Below, in pieces: positions 17,418 through 26,072 of a stretch of 64,000 nt of DNA. Numbering within the stretch: position 1 is the first letter of the stretch; each line of letters begins with the position of its first letter. The notes under the pieces were generated by a model. The model was not told the DNA's origin. It did no database searches and worked only from the letters and a program-made list of their open reading frames with translations. The translations under genes and the position numbers were made by a program. The DNA is from CAWAYR01 sp050250875 (GTDB lineage: Bacteria; Acidobacteriota; Vicinamibacteria; Vicinamibacterales; UBA2999), in the NCBI GenBank assembly GCA_050250875.1, contig JBFWNV010000001.1:1116001-1180000 (forward strand), written 5' to 3'.

Positions 17418-17945
17418 ATGGCCGACCTCCGCTATCCCGTTGGTGAGTTCGTGTCGCCCGCCGCCGCGCTCTCGGCCGCCGAGCGCGCCGCCGCGATCAC
17501 GACCCTGGCCGAGCTGCCCGCCCGCATGCGCCTGGCGTGCGCCGGATTGAACGACGTGCAGGTCGACACCCCGTATCGGCCCGACGGCTGGACGGTGCGG
17601 CAGGTGGTGCACCACACCGCCGACAGCCACACCCACGCCTACATCCGGCTCAAGTTCGCGCTGACCGAGGACAACCCGACCATCAAGCCGTATGCCGAAG
17701 CGGTGTGGGCCGAGATGGCCGATGGCCGCACGGCGCCGGTGTCGTGGTCGCTGGATCTGCTCGAGGCGCTGCACGCCAGGCTCGTGCTGGTGCTCCGCGG
17801 CCTCGAGCCGGCGGCGTTCGCCCGCACCCTGTTCCATCCCGAGCGCGGGGCGATGACCGTCGACCACTACCTGGCGCTCTACGACTGGCACAGCCGCCAT
17901 CACACCGCGCACATCACGGCGCTGCGCGCGCGGCAGGGCTGGTAG
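17418..17945 (+). CDS. YfiT-like DinB-fold metal-dependent transferase or hydrolase
   Basis: 175 residues, a typical length. Metal-binding histidines of the DinB/YfiT superfamily occur in VVHHTADSH (about residues 58-66) and in WHSRHHTAHI near the C-terminus. The family includes thiol-S-transferases and 'putative metal-dependent hydrolase' YfiT. The strong match to the YfiT pattern (FALTEDNPTIKPYAE) supports the subfamily; the substrate is unknown. Confidence 0.87.
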   Translation: MADLRYPVGEFVSPAAALSAAERAAAITTLAELPARMRLACAGLNDVQVDTPYRPDGWTVRQVVHHTADSHTHAYIRLKFALTEDNPTIKPYAEAVWAEMADGRTAPVSWSLDLLEALHARLVLVLRGLEPAAFARTLFHPERGAMTVDHYLALYDWHSRHHTAHITALRARQGW

Positions 17946-18042
17946 GGCGCCCGCCCCGGGGCTGGCGAGCGCCGCGCGCCCTGCCACCGGGATGCACGTC
18001 CATGCTGCGGTTGACACCGTCCGGGGCTATCGTTGAGCCGCT

Positions 18043-19137
18043 ATGACCTGGCGTCTCGGAACCGTGGCCGGCATCGCCGTGCGCGTGCACGCGACGTTCC
18101 TGCTCCTGCTGGTGTTCGTGGGATGGCAGCATTGGCTGCAGGACCGGAGCCTGGCGTCGGTGATCGGCGGCGTGGCCTTCATCCTGGCCCTGTTCACCTG
18201 TGTCGTGTTGCACGAGTTCGGCCATGCCTTGACCGCCCGCCGGTTCGGCATCGCCACGCGTGACATCACGCTGCTGCCCATCGGCGGCGTGGCCCGGTTG
18301 GAGCGCATGCCGGACGAGCCGCTGCAGGAGCTGTGGGTCGCCCTCGCCGGGCCGGCCGTGAACGTCGTCATCGCCGTCGCGCTGTACGGCTGGCTCGCGG
18401 CGACCGCGGGATGGGTACCGACTGACGAGGTGGACGTGGCCCGCGGCCCGTTCCTGGAACGCCTGATGTTCGTGAACGTCGCGCTCGTCGGCTTCAACAT
18501 GATCCCGGCGTTTCCGATGGACGGCGGACGGGTGCTGCGGGCCGTGCTGGCCACCCGCCTGGAGTACACGCGCGCGACCCAGATCGCCGCCAACCTCGGT
18601 CAGGGCATCGCGTTCCTGTTCGGGTTCCTCGGGCTCACCGGCAACCCGATACTGCTCTTCATCGCGCTGTTCGTCTGGATCGGCGCCGCCGAGGAGGCCA
18701 GCGTCGTGCAGATGAAGGCGGCACTGGCTGGCATTCCGGTGAGCCGGGCGATGATCACCGACTTCCGGTCGGTGGCCCCGGGCGCGCCGCTGACCGAGGT
18801 CGTGGAGCTGCTGCTGCGCGGCGTGCAGCAGGACTTTCCGGTGGTCGCCGACGGCCGCCTGGTGGGCATGGTGCTCGGCAAGGACCTGCCGGCCGCGTTG
18901 CAGCAGCGCGGCGGGAGCGTGGCGGTCGAGACCGTGATGCGTCGCGACGTGCCCGCCGTGGACTCGCACGACATGCTGGAAACGGCCTTCCGGCGCCTGC
19001 AGGCCGCCGGCACCGCGGTGGGCGCGGTCGAACACGCCGGCCGGCTCGTGGGCCTCATCTCGCTCGACAACGTCGGCGAGTTCGTGATGGTCCAGGCGTC
19101 GCTCGCCGCACACGACACCCGGCGGATCAGCGCGTGA
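18043..19137 (+). CDS. M50 site-2 protease-like membrane peptidase with CBS pair
   Basis: 364 residues. The zinc motif HEFGH (H57, E58, H61) sits in a membrane helix. A second helix carries the third ligand in FNMIPAFPMDGGR (D160). Four to six membrane helices fill residues 1-220, followed by two CBS domains (about 235-355). The Rip3/SpoIVFB-like group cleaves membrane-bound regulators inside the bilayer. CBS pairs usually bind adenine nucleotides. The substrate is not apparent from its neighbours. It converges with the cyclopropane synthase gene. Confidence 0.92.
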   Translation: MTWRLGTVAGIAVRVHATFLLLLVFVGWQHWLQDRSLASVIGGVAFILALFTCVVLHEFGHALTARRFGIATRDITLLPIGGVARLERMPDEPLQELWVALAGPAVNVVIAVALYGWLAATAGWVPTDEVDVARGPFLERLMFVNVALVGFNMIPAFPMDGGRVLRAVLATRLEYTRATQIAANLGQGIAFLFGFLGLTGNPILLFIALFVWIGAAEEASVVQMKAALAGIPVSRAMITDFRSVAPGAPLTEVVELLLRGVQQDFPVVADGRLVGMVLGKDLPAALQQRGGSVAVETVMRRDVPAVDSHDMLETAFRRLQAAGTAVGAVEHAGRLVGLISLDNVGEFVMVQASLAAHDTRRISA

Positions 19138-19155
19138 CGGGCGTCGCCGACGGCG

Positions 19156-20439
19156 TCACCAGGCCGCGCGCTCGCGGGATCCGGCGGCCAGCACGTCCTG
19201 CTGGTTCCGGCGCGTCCACGGCACGTCGGGCGAGCCCGCGCGCGTGAACGCCACCTGGAACAGCTGCAGCGAGCCGGTGCGGAACCCCGCCTCCGATCCG
19301 GCCAGATAGAGCCGCCAGGCCCGGACGAACGATTCGTCGAACATGCGGCCGATGTCGCCGGCGGCCCGGTCGAAGCGCGTCCGCCAGTCGGCCAGCGTCC
19401 GGGCGTAGTGCGGCCGGAGGTTCTCCACGTCGGTCACCGAGAGACCGTGGGGGGCGAGCACCTCGGCGATCACTTCGTACAGGGCCGGAGGATAGGCACC
19501 CGGGAAGATGCGGCGGCGAATCCAGGGACTGAGCGGCGCCGGGGCGTCGCGGCCGATGAAGTGCACCAGTCCCCGCCCGTTGCGGCGCACCAGCACCCGA
19601 TCGACGACGCCGCCGAACGCGCCCAACTGCGGCGCTCCGACGTGCTCCAGCATGCCGATCGAGACGAAGACGTCGCAGGCGCCGTCGATGGCGCGGTAAT
19701 CCCGCTCGATGAACTCGACCCGGTCGCTCAGCCCTTCGCGGGCGGCCGCGGCCCTGGCGTACCGGACCTGCTCACCCGACACGTTGAAGGCCCGCACCGT
19801 CGCGCCGTGGTGCCGGGCCATGTAGCGCGCCAGCGCGCCCCATCCGCAGCCGGCCTCGATGACGCGGTCCCCGGGCTGCAGGCGCAGCTTGCGGCAGACG
19901 AGTTCCATCTTGGCCTGCTGGGCCTCCTCCAGCGACAGCCATGGCTCGGCGTAGAAGGCACAGGTGTAGACCAGCTGCTCGTCGAGCCAGCCCGCGTAGA
20001 ACGCGTTGCCGAGGTCGTAGTGCCGGTGCACGTTGCTCCATGCACGCTCCGGCGTGTTCACGCGCCCCAGCGCGCGGCGCAGCGCCGCCCGCGCCCGCGT
20101 GACCCATCGGCCGCGAGCGGGCCGGGCGGTCTGCAGGCCCTCGTAGAGGGCCGTGAGTGCATCTCCGAGGTCGGCGCCGGTCACTTCCACGGCGCCGCGC
20201 ATGAACGCCTCGCCGAAGGCGGTGTCGGGCGCCAGGCACAGCTGGGCCAGGGTCCGACGATCGTGCACGAGCAGCGACGCGGTCGCCGGTCCTGGCGGGT
20301 TGCTGGTCGTCCCGTCCCAGAGCGTGATGCGCCACGGCGCATCGCCCATGCCGGCACGCAACCGGCCCATCAGCCAGTGGTCCACCGCGCTGGTGGACCG
20401 GCCCGAGGACGCGACATCCCACACATCGTCGTGACGCAT
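19156..20439 (-). CDS. cfa: Cyclopropane-fatty-acyl-phospholipid synthase family methyltransferase
   Basis: 427 residues from ATG 20439, with a strong AAGGAG ribosome site 7 bases upstream. A CFA-type N-domain is followed by an SAM-binding core: VHRHYDLGNAFYAGWLD, YTCAFY, QAKMELVCRKL and the SAM loop VIEAGCGWGALARYMA. These are hallmark motifs of the CFA/mycolic methyltransferase family, which adds a methylene or methyl group to lipid double bonds. The flavoenzyme gene is divergent 220 bp away, suggesting a joint lipid modification. The exact product is unknown. Confidence 0.9.
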   Translation of the reverse strand: MRHDDVWDVASSGRSTSAVDHWLMGRLRAGMGDAPWRITLWDGTTSNPPGPATASLLVHDRRTLAQLCLAPDTAFGEAFMRGAVEVTGADLGDALTALYEGLQTARPARGRWVTRARAALRRALGRVNTPERAWSNVHRHYDLGNAFYAGWLDEQLVYTCAFYAEPWLSLEEAQQAKMELVCRKLRLQPGDRVIEAGCGWGALARYMARHHGATVRAFNVSGEQVRYARAAAAREGLSDRVEFIERDYRAIDGACDVFVSIGMLEHVGAPQLGAFGGVVDRVLVRRNGRGLVHFIGRDAPAPLSPWIRRRIFPGAYPPALYEVIAEVLAPHGLSVTDVENLRPHYARTLADWRTRFDRAAGDIGRMFDESFVRAWRLYLAGSEAGFRTGSLQLFQVAFTRAGSPDVPWTRRNQQDVLAAGSRERAAW

Positions 20440-20658
20440 GCCGGCACTCCTTGCGGTACGACCGAGCAACCATCCTGCCAAGCGCGTGCGGCGGGCGTGA
20501 CGCAGGCGGCGGCGAGCCGGCGGCGGCGACGGCCGGCGCGCCGCACGGACGATTTCCACTCGACCGCGAAATGATCCGTTGGTGGCGGCGGGCCGAGCGG
20601 GGCCCGGCGAGGGTCGGCGCTGGCACGTGGTTCGCTGCGACCCGTCGAGGGAGCCGGC

Positions 20659-21744
20659 GTGGAAAGTGCGGATGTCGTGGTGGTCGGGGGCGGACCGGGC
20701 GGTTCGGCGTGTGCCCGTGCCCTGGTGGCGCACGGGCTGGACGTGACGGTGCTGGATCAGGCCCGGTTCCCGCGCGACAAGGTCTGCGCCGGATGGATCA
20801 CGCCCGAGGTGGTCAGCCTGCTGGACCTCGACCCGGGCGACTACGCCGCCACCCGCCTGTTCCAGCCGATCACCGCCTTCCGGGTCGGCGTCCTGCCCGG
20901 TCCGCTCACGCTCGTCGACTACGGGCGACCAGTCAGTTACGGCATCCGCCGGGTCGAATTCGACGAGTACCTGCTGCGCCGGGCCGGCGCCGGCGTCGTC
21001 GAGGGGACGCGGGTGTCGGCCATCGAGCGCCGGGACGGCCGGTGGGTGGTCAACGGCCGCTGGTCCGCGCCGCACCTCGTCGGCGCGGGCGGTCACTTCT
21101 GCCCGGTGGCGCGCACGCTGAACCCGAGCCTCCGGCGCGAGCGCGTGATCGTGGCCCAGGAGTGCGAGCAGCCGGTCGCCGTCGCCGGCCTGGACGCCGG
21201 CACGCCCGAACTGTACTTCGCCGCAGACTTGCGCGGCTACGCCTGGCTCTTCCCCAAGGGGGCGTGGGTCAACGTCGGGCTTGGCCGCGAGGACAGCGGT
21301 GGGTTGCCCGGATACCTCGCGGGGTTCGTCGATGCGCTGGCGGCCCGGGGACGCCTGCCCCGGGACTTCACGCCCGAGTGGCGCGGCCATGCCTACCTGG
21401 TGGCGAGCGCCTCGGACCGGCGGGTGGTCGGCGACGGCGTTCTGCTGCTGGGCGATGCCGCCGGGCTCGCAGTGCCGGCCAGCGGCGAGGGCATCCGCTG
21501 CGCCGTGCATTCGGGATTGCTGGCTGCCGAGGCGATTCTGCGAGCGCGGCGTGGCGACGCGGGCGCGCTCCCGGGGTACGCAGAGGCGCTGCGCGCACGC
21601 TTCGGACACGGCCGGCGGCGGCCGCCGACGGCGTGGAATCGCCGGTGGCAGCCGGTGCGGACGGCGGCCATTCGAGGCGCCTTCAGGTGGTCGTGGTTCG
21701 CGCGCCGGGTCGTGCTCGATCGCGCGTTTCTCGGCGCCGCCTGA
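20659..21744 (+). CDS. FAD-dependent oxidoreductase, geranylgeranyl-reductase-like
   Basis: 361 residues from GTG 20659. The N-terminal dinucleotide motif is VVVVGGGPGGSACA, and KVCAGWITPEVV follows at the usual place. The second FAD motif, GVLLLGDAAGLAVPASGEGIRCAV, is typical of geranylgeranyl reductases and related flavoenzymes that reduce isoprenoids or lipids. It is divergent from the cyclopropane synthase gene, so a shared lipid pathway is plausible. A tryptophan monooxygenase-like or FixC-like role cannot be excluded. Confidence 0.85.
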   Translation: MESADVVVVGGGPGGSACARALVAHGLDVTVLDQARFPRDKVCAGWITPEVVSLLDLDPGDYAATRLFQPITAFRVGVLPGPLTLVDYGRPVSYGIRRVEFDEYLLRRAGAGVVEGTRVSAIERRDGRWVVNGRWSAPHLVGAGGHFCPVARTLNPSLRRERVIVAQECEQPVAVAGLDAGTPELYFAADLRGYAWLFPKGAWVNVGLGREDSGGLPGYLAGFVDALAARGRLPRDFTPEWRGHAYLVASASDRRVVGDGVLLLGDAAGLAVPASGEGIRCAVHSGLLAAEAILRARRGDAGALPGYAEALRARFGHGRRRPPTAWNRRWQPVRTAAIRGAFRWSWFARRVVLDRAFLGAA

Positions 21745-21783
21745 GCCGCACCCGCGACCACGCCGACAAGCTGACCCGCACGT

Positions 21784-21876
21784 GGCTCGCACCAGGCTCA
21801 CGGGATTTCCGTTCTACAACCGCGCGATTGCGATGCCGGCGGAGCTGTCCGCGTTCCTCGACTCCGGCAAGCGGCC
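21784..21876 (+). pseudogene. Relic fragment of a glycosyltransferase gene
   Basis: This 93-bp stretch matches bases 24442-24534 inside the intact glycosyltransferase gene with about five differences counted by eye. In the right frame it encodes TGFPFYNRAIAMPAEL and the following residues. No other part of the gene is present here. It sits 39 bp after the flavoenzyme stop and looks like the remains of a duplicated copy. Confidence 0.8.
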
Positions 21877-21917
21877 TCCGCACCTCCACGGGCGCCGCCT
21901 CGGGCCACGCCGTACGT

Positions 21918-21968
21918 ACGACGACGGGGCCGGCAGCTCGGAAAGGAGCGCCGGCCCCGTTCGTCGTT
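21918..21968 (-). terminator. Hairpin downstream of the astacin gene
   Basis: ACGACGGGGCCGGC and GCCGGCCCCGTTCGTCGT form a long stem with one bulge and a 15-base loop, just beyond the astacin stop at 21972. There is no clear T-tract, so it may act as a weak or Rho-aided terminator. Confidence 0.6.
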
Positions 21969-21971
21969 CGT

Positions 21972-23630
21972 CTACTGGACGGTCAGCATGCGAGTCTCGG
22001 ACGGCGCGCTGGTGCCGGCGGCGTTGAGCGCGCGAACCCGCAGGTAGTAGACCCCGCGCGGCGCCGTCCCGGTCCACGACGTGCCGGTCAGCGGAAACGA
22101 GGTATAGGGGGCACCCGTCGGCGTGGCCGCCACGTCCAGCAGATAGGAGGTCGGGGCGGCACCGGCGCCCGGCAGCCACGTGATGTGGACGAGGTTGCCG
22201 CCGCGGCGTTCGATCGGCAGCAGTGACGGCGCCGCCGGGACGCTGGCGCCGCCGACGACCACACGGACCTCGTTCGACGGGGTGCTGGTGCCGTACTGGT
22301 TGCGGGCGACGATCCGCATGTAGAAGGTGCCGGCCGGCACGTTGGCGAACGACACGCGCGTGTTCGTGCCGAGGTCGATCTGATGACCGGTGGTGAATCC
22401 CGGGGCGAAGCCGTAGTGCAGGACGTAGCTCTGCACCTGGCCCGGAGTCACGGGGGCCGACCACGACAGCGTCAGCGTGGTGCCCTGCACCGTGCCCACG
22501 AGGTTGGCCGGGGCCCCCGGGCGAACGCCGACGTTGCCCACGGTGACTTGCACCGTCGCCGCGGCCCCGGTGCCGGCCGTGTTCTTCGCCTGCACGCTGA
22601 GCACATACGTGCCGGCCGCGAAGTCGCCCCACACCGACGTCACGTTGCCGATGTCCCACGACCCGAGAATCGCCCCGAGCGCGGTTTTCGCCGTGATGAC
22701 GTAGCTCGTCGGCGTACCGCCGGCGGCCGGAGCGCCCCACGACATCGTGACCCGGTTGCCGACGACGCCGGCGCTGAAGCCGGTCGGCGCGCCGGGAATC
22801 GACACGGTGGCCGGCGCGCCATAGACGGCCCGCAGGATATCGGCGTCGAGCCCCGACGGCCGCGTCGCGTAACCGAAATTCCCGGCGATGCTGGCGTATT
22901 CGGGCTTCGGCACGATCGTCGGCTGTCCGTTGGACGAGAACATCGTCGCCGGGTAGTGCATCAACGAGCCGAAGTCGTAGTACGGCGTGTAGAAGTCCCC
23001 GGCGCCCTGGTTGATGATGGCGAACTGCGCTTCCTGGCCGCTGATGACGTTCTCCATCCGAATCTGGATGAACTGATCGCGGCCGGGACGCTGGTGTTCG
23101 TGCATGAGGCCGAGGGCATGCCCGATCTCGTGCAGCACGACGTGCGAAGCCCAGCAGTTCGGCGCGAGGTTGAGGGCCCGCGGGCCGGTCATGCCGGCGC
23201 GAGGACCGCCATGTGCCGCGAAGCAGCCCGAGTTGGCCTTGCTCACCTGCACCCAGCTGGGCTGTGCGGTCCGATCGACACAGCGGACGTTGGCCAGGCC
23301 TCCCCACACGCTATTGCACAGGCCGTAGAAGAACTGCCGCTCCTGGGCCGTGACGGCGGCGTCGAACAGGATCGGCAGCACGCCTCCGGCCCAGGGCGCC
23401 GCATTCCGGTAGGCGAACACGGTGACGCCGTTGGTCCGCTCCAGCGGCTCGAGCAGCATGTCGCCCACGCGCACGAAGCCCTCCGGCAGCACGGGCTCCT
23501 GGTAGGGCTGATCGGCGGCGCCGGCGTCGACGACGGGTGGCGGCGGCGGCTCGGTGAGCGACTGGGCGCTGAGTGCGGGCGGGACGGTGGACAACGTGGC
23601 GAGCATCACGATGGCGATTCGGACGAACAT
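21972..23630 (-). CDS. Astacin-like (M12A) metalloprotease with FN3 domains
   Basis: 552 residues from ATG 23630, with a GGAGG ribosome site and a signal peptide ending in ALSAQ. The astacin zinc signature is complete: H157-E-I-G-H161-x5-H167-E168, with the Met-turn in FGSLMHYP. The catalytic domain spans about 75-275, followed by three FN3-like domains to the C-terminus, similar in style to those of the secreted protein at 5537-6997. It is probably an extracellular protease. The gene is divergent from the glycosyltransferase and lies between that gene and its relic copy. Confidence 0.92.
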   Translation of the reverse strand: MFVRIAIVMLATLSTVPPALSAQSLTEPPPPPVVDAGAADQPYQEPVLPEGFVRVGDMLLEPLERTNGVTVFAYRNAAPWAGGVLPILFDAAVTAQERQFFYGLCNSVWGGLANVRCVDRTAQPSWVQVSKANSGCFAAHGGPRAGMTGPRALNLAPNCWASHVVLHEIGHALGLMHEHQRPGRDQFIQIRMENVISGQEAQFAIINQGAGDFYTPYYDFGSLMHYPATMFSSNGQPTIVPKPEYASIAGNFGYATRPSGLDADILRAVYGAPATVSIPGAPTGFSAGVVGNRVTMSWGAPAAGGTPTSYVITAKTALGAILGSWDIGNVTSVWGDFAAGTYVLSVQAKNTAGTGAAATVQVTVGNVGVRPGAPANLVGTVQGTTLTLSWSAPVTPGQVQSYVLHYGFAPGFTTGHQIDLGTNTRVSFANVPAGTFYMRIVARNQYGTSTPSNEVRVVVGGASVPAAPSLLPIERRGGNLVHITWLPGAGAAPTSYLLDVAATPTGAPYTSFPLTGTSWTGTAPRGVYYLRVRALNAAGTSAPSETRMLTVQ

Positions 23631-23779
23631 GGCATCCTCCAGGTGGGCACCGCGCGACCGGGCGGCGGCCTCTGAACTGCCAACGCGACGGGTTCGGGAA
23701 ACCGGGCTCATCGGCCCCGCGGGCGCCCGCCGGGGCCCTCCCAGGCCGCCCGGCGGCTGGCTCATACAATCGGGAGCGC

Positions 23780-25054
23780 GTGGCGCGAATCGTCCTGGCG
23801 TGCTGGGGGTCGTACGGGGACCTGTTTCCCTACCTCGCCATCGCCAGCGAACTGAGGGCGCGCGGCCATGACGTCGTCCTCTGCACCTGCCCGTACTACC
23901 AGGACATCGTCGACCGGGAGGGCTTCGCGTTCCGTCCGCTCCGCCCGGACGTGCGGCCGGACGACACGGCGCTGCTGGCCCGCATCATGGACCCGCAGCG
24001 CGGGTCGGAAGTGATCATCCGCGAGCTGATCGTCGCCTCGCTCCGCCAGAGCTACGGCGACATCAGTGCCGCGGCCGACGGCGCCGATCTTCTGCTGTCG
24101 CATCCGATCACGTTCGCGGCGCCGCTGGTCGCCGAGGGGCGCGGGCTGCCGTGGGTGGCGAGCGTGCTGGCGCCGCTGTCGTTCTTCTCGCTCAGCGACT
24201 TCCCCGCCCTGCCGAACGCCCCGCAGATCGTCGGCGTCACGCGGGCGGTGCCATGGGCGGCACGGGCGCTGATGGCGCTCGCCCGGCGTATCACGCGGCC
24301 GTGGATGGCGCCGGTGGTGGCGCTGCGCGCCGAGCTCGGATTGCCACCGGCCGGCGATCCGCTCTACGAGGGCCAGTTCTCGCCGCACGGCAATCTGGCA
24401 CTGTTCTCGCGGGTGATCGGCGAGGTCCAGCCTGATTGGCCGGCTCGCACCACGGTCACGGGATTTCCGTTCTACAACCGCGCGATTGCGATGCCGGCGG
24501 AGCTGGCCGCGTTCCTCGACTCCGGCGAGCCGCCGATCGTGTTCACGCTGGGGTCGGCGGCGGTGAATGCGGCTGGCCGCTTCTTCGAAGAAAGCGCCAG
24601 GGCCGCCGCCGCGCTCGGCCGTCGCGCCGTGCTGCTGGTCGGCCAGACGCCGTCGAACCGGCCGGCTGCGCTGCCGCCGGCTGTCCTCGCCGTCGAGAGC
24701 GCGCCGCACGACCAGTTGTTTCCGCGCGCGGCGGTCGTCGTGCACCAGGGCGGCGTCGGCACCACCGGTCAGGCGCTGCGCAGCGGGCGGCCCGAGCTGG
24801 TCGTCCCCTTCGCGCACGACCAGCCGGACAACGCCTTTCGCGTCCAGCAGCTCGGCGCCGCCCGCGTGCTCTACCCGAAGCGGTACACCGCTGACCGCGT
24901 GGCCGCCGAACTGCGGACGTTGCTGGACGACGGACGCTACGCCGTCGCAGCGGCCGAGGTCGGTCGGCGCGTCCAGGCCGAGCACGGCGCCGCCACTGCC
25001 GCCGACGTGATTCTAGGCGCCTTGAAGTCTGCCCCGGCCCAGAAAGGGGTCTGA
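23780..25054 (+). CDS. Family 1 glycosyltransferase (UDP-sugar, MGT-like)
   Basis: 424 residues from GTG 23780, with a GGGAG site upstream and TACAAT 9 bases before the start. The N-terminal domain begins with a Rossmann strand, RIVLACWGSYGDLFPYLAIA. The C-terminal donor-binding signature is FPRAAVVVHQGGVGTTGQAL plus PFAHDQPDNA, typical of GT1 enzymes that glycosylate lipids, sterols or macrolides. The last codons and the stop lie within a palindromic repeat (25039-25066), so its C-terminal residues come from that element. Confidence 0.9.
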   Translation: MARIVLACWGSYGDLFPYLAIASELRARGHDVVLCTCPYYQDIVDREGFAFRPLRPDVRPDDTALLARIMDPQRGSEVIIRELIVASLRQSYGDISAAADGADLLLSHPITFAAPLVAEGRGLPWVASVLAPLSFFSLSDFPALPNAPQIVGVTRAVPWAARALMALARRITRPWMAPVVALRAELGLPPAGDPLYEGQFSPHGNLALFSRVIGEVQPDWPARTTVTGFPFYNRAIAMPAELAAFLDSGEPPIVFTLGSAAVNAAGRFFEESARAAAALGRRAVLLVGQTPSNRPAALPPAVLAVESAPHDQLFPRAAVVVHQGGVGTTGQALRSGRPELVVPFAHDQPDNAFRVQQLGAARVLYPKRYTADRVAAELRTLLDDGRYAVAAAEVGRRVQAEHGAATAADVILGALKSAPAQKGV

Positions 25055-25095
25055 CCCCTATTCTGGCTGGAGCCTGAGAGGGGTCTGACCCCTTC
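25039..25095. repeat. Palindromic repeat pair between convergent genes
   Basis: Two copies of GGGGTCTGACCCC, each with extended arms, fill the 39 bp between two convergent stop codons. The first runs from CCAGAAAGGGGTC to GACCCCTATTCTGG and contains the glycosyltransferase TGA. The second (25077-25093) abuts the proline dehydrogenase stop. As hairpins in RNA they could end transcription in both directions. Confidence 0.85.
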
Positions 25096-26023
25096 AGCGG
25101 AAGAGGCTCCTGGCCACGAACCACACGTTGGCGGGACGCTCGGCCAGCCGCCGCATGTACCACGGGAACCAGTAGGTGCCGTAGGCGATGAGCACGCGGA
25201 CGTTTCTGCGGTCGCGGGCCAGACGGCGCTGCTCGGCGCGCTGGATGCCGTAGAGCATGTGGATCTCGTAGTCGGTCGGCGCCAGCCCCAGCCCGTCGCC
25301 GTGCTGCTCGATGGCCTTGATGATCGCGGTGTCGTGCGTGCCGAACACCGCCCGCGATCCGCTGGCCCGCGCGCCCGGACTCAGCATCAGCTCGGCCAGC
25401 TTCAGGTAGTTGGCGTCGACGTCGGCCTTCTTCGGGAAGGCAATCTCCGGCGGCTCGGCGTAGGCGCCCTTCACCAGGCGGATGCCGATGCCGTGGGCGA
25501 TCATCGACGCGGTGTCGTCGGCAGTGCGGTGCAGGTAGGCCTGCAGGGCCACGCCGATGCGCGGCACGTGTTCACGCAGGCGCCGCACCACGTCGAGCGT
25601 CCGATCGACGTACGGCGACTGCTCCATGTCCACCCAGAGGTAGTTGCCGGTCTCGTCGGCACGCCGACCGATCGCCAGGGCGTTGGCGAAGGCACGCTCG
25701 GGATCGACGTCGAGGCCGAGCTGGGTCAGCTTGATCGACGGCTCGCAGGCCACCCGGCGCGCCTTGACCTCGTCGATGACCGACAGGTAATGGTCGGTGA
25801 CGCGCTGCGCCTCGGTCATGTCGAGCACGTTCTCGCCGAGGCGCGTGAAGACCGCGCCGATGCCGTCCGCGGCCTGCGCCGTGGCGGCGGCCAGCATGTC
25901 GGCGGCGGTTTCTCCCGGCATGAACACCGACACGGCCCGACGCACGAACGGCGCCTTCACGCCGTGTTCGCGCATCCAGCGGCTGTCGGAGATCTTCAGC
26001 AGGGCGGCGCGGGCGAGGCTCAT
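25094..26023 (-). CDS. Proline dehydrogenase
   Basis: 309 residues, the size of monofunctional bacterial PRODH. It is an FAD-dependent (beta/alpha)8 barrel that oxidises proline to pyrroline-5-carboxylate and feeds electrons to quinone. Family motifs include VDMEQSPYVDRTL, GVALQAYLHRT, RLVKGAYAEP, the C-terminal FGTHD, and EIHMLYGIQ. No P5C dehydrogenase gene lies beside it. Its stop codon abuts a palindromic repeat. Confidence 0.94.
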   Translation of the reverse strand: MSLARAALLKISDSRWMREHGVKAPFVRRAVSVFMPGETAADMLAAATAQAADGIGAVFTRLGENVLDMTEAQRVTDHYLSVIDEVKARRVACEPSIKLTQLGLDVDPERAFANALAIGRRADETGNYLWVDMEQSPYVDRTLDVVRRLREHVPRIGVALQAYLHRTADDTASMIAHGIGIRLVKGAYAEPPEIAFPKKADVDANYLKLAELMLSPGARASGSRAVFGTHDTAIIKAIEQHGDGLGLAPTDYEIHMLYGIQRAEQRRLARDRRNVRVLIAYGTYWFPWYMRRLAERPANVWFVARSLFR

Positions 26024-26072
26024 CGGCTGACCACGATACGATCACTGCCGTGTCCGAGGCGAGGCGGGCCGC

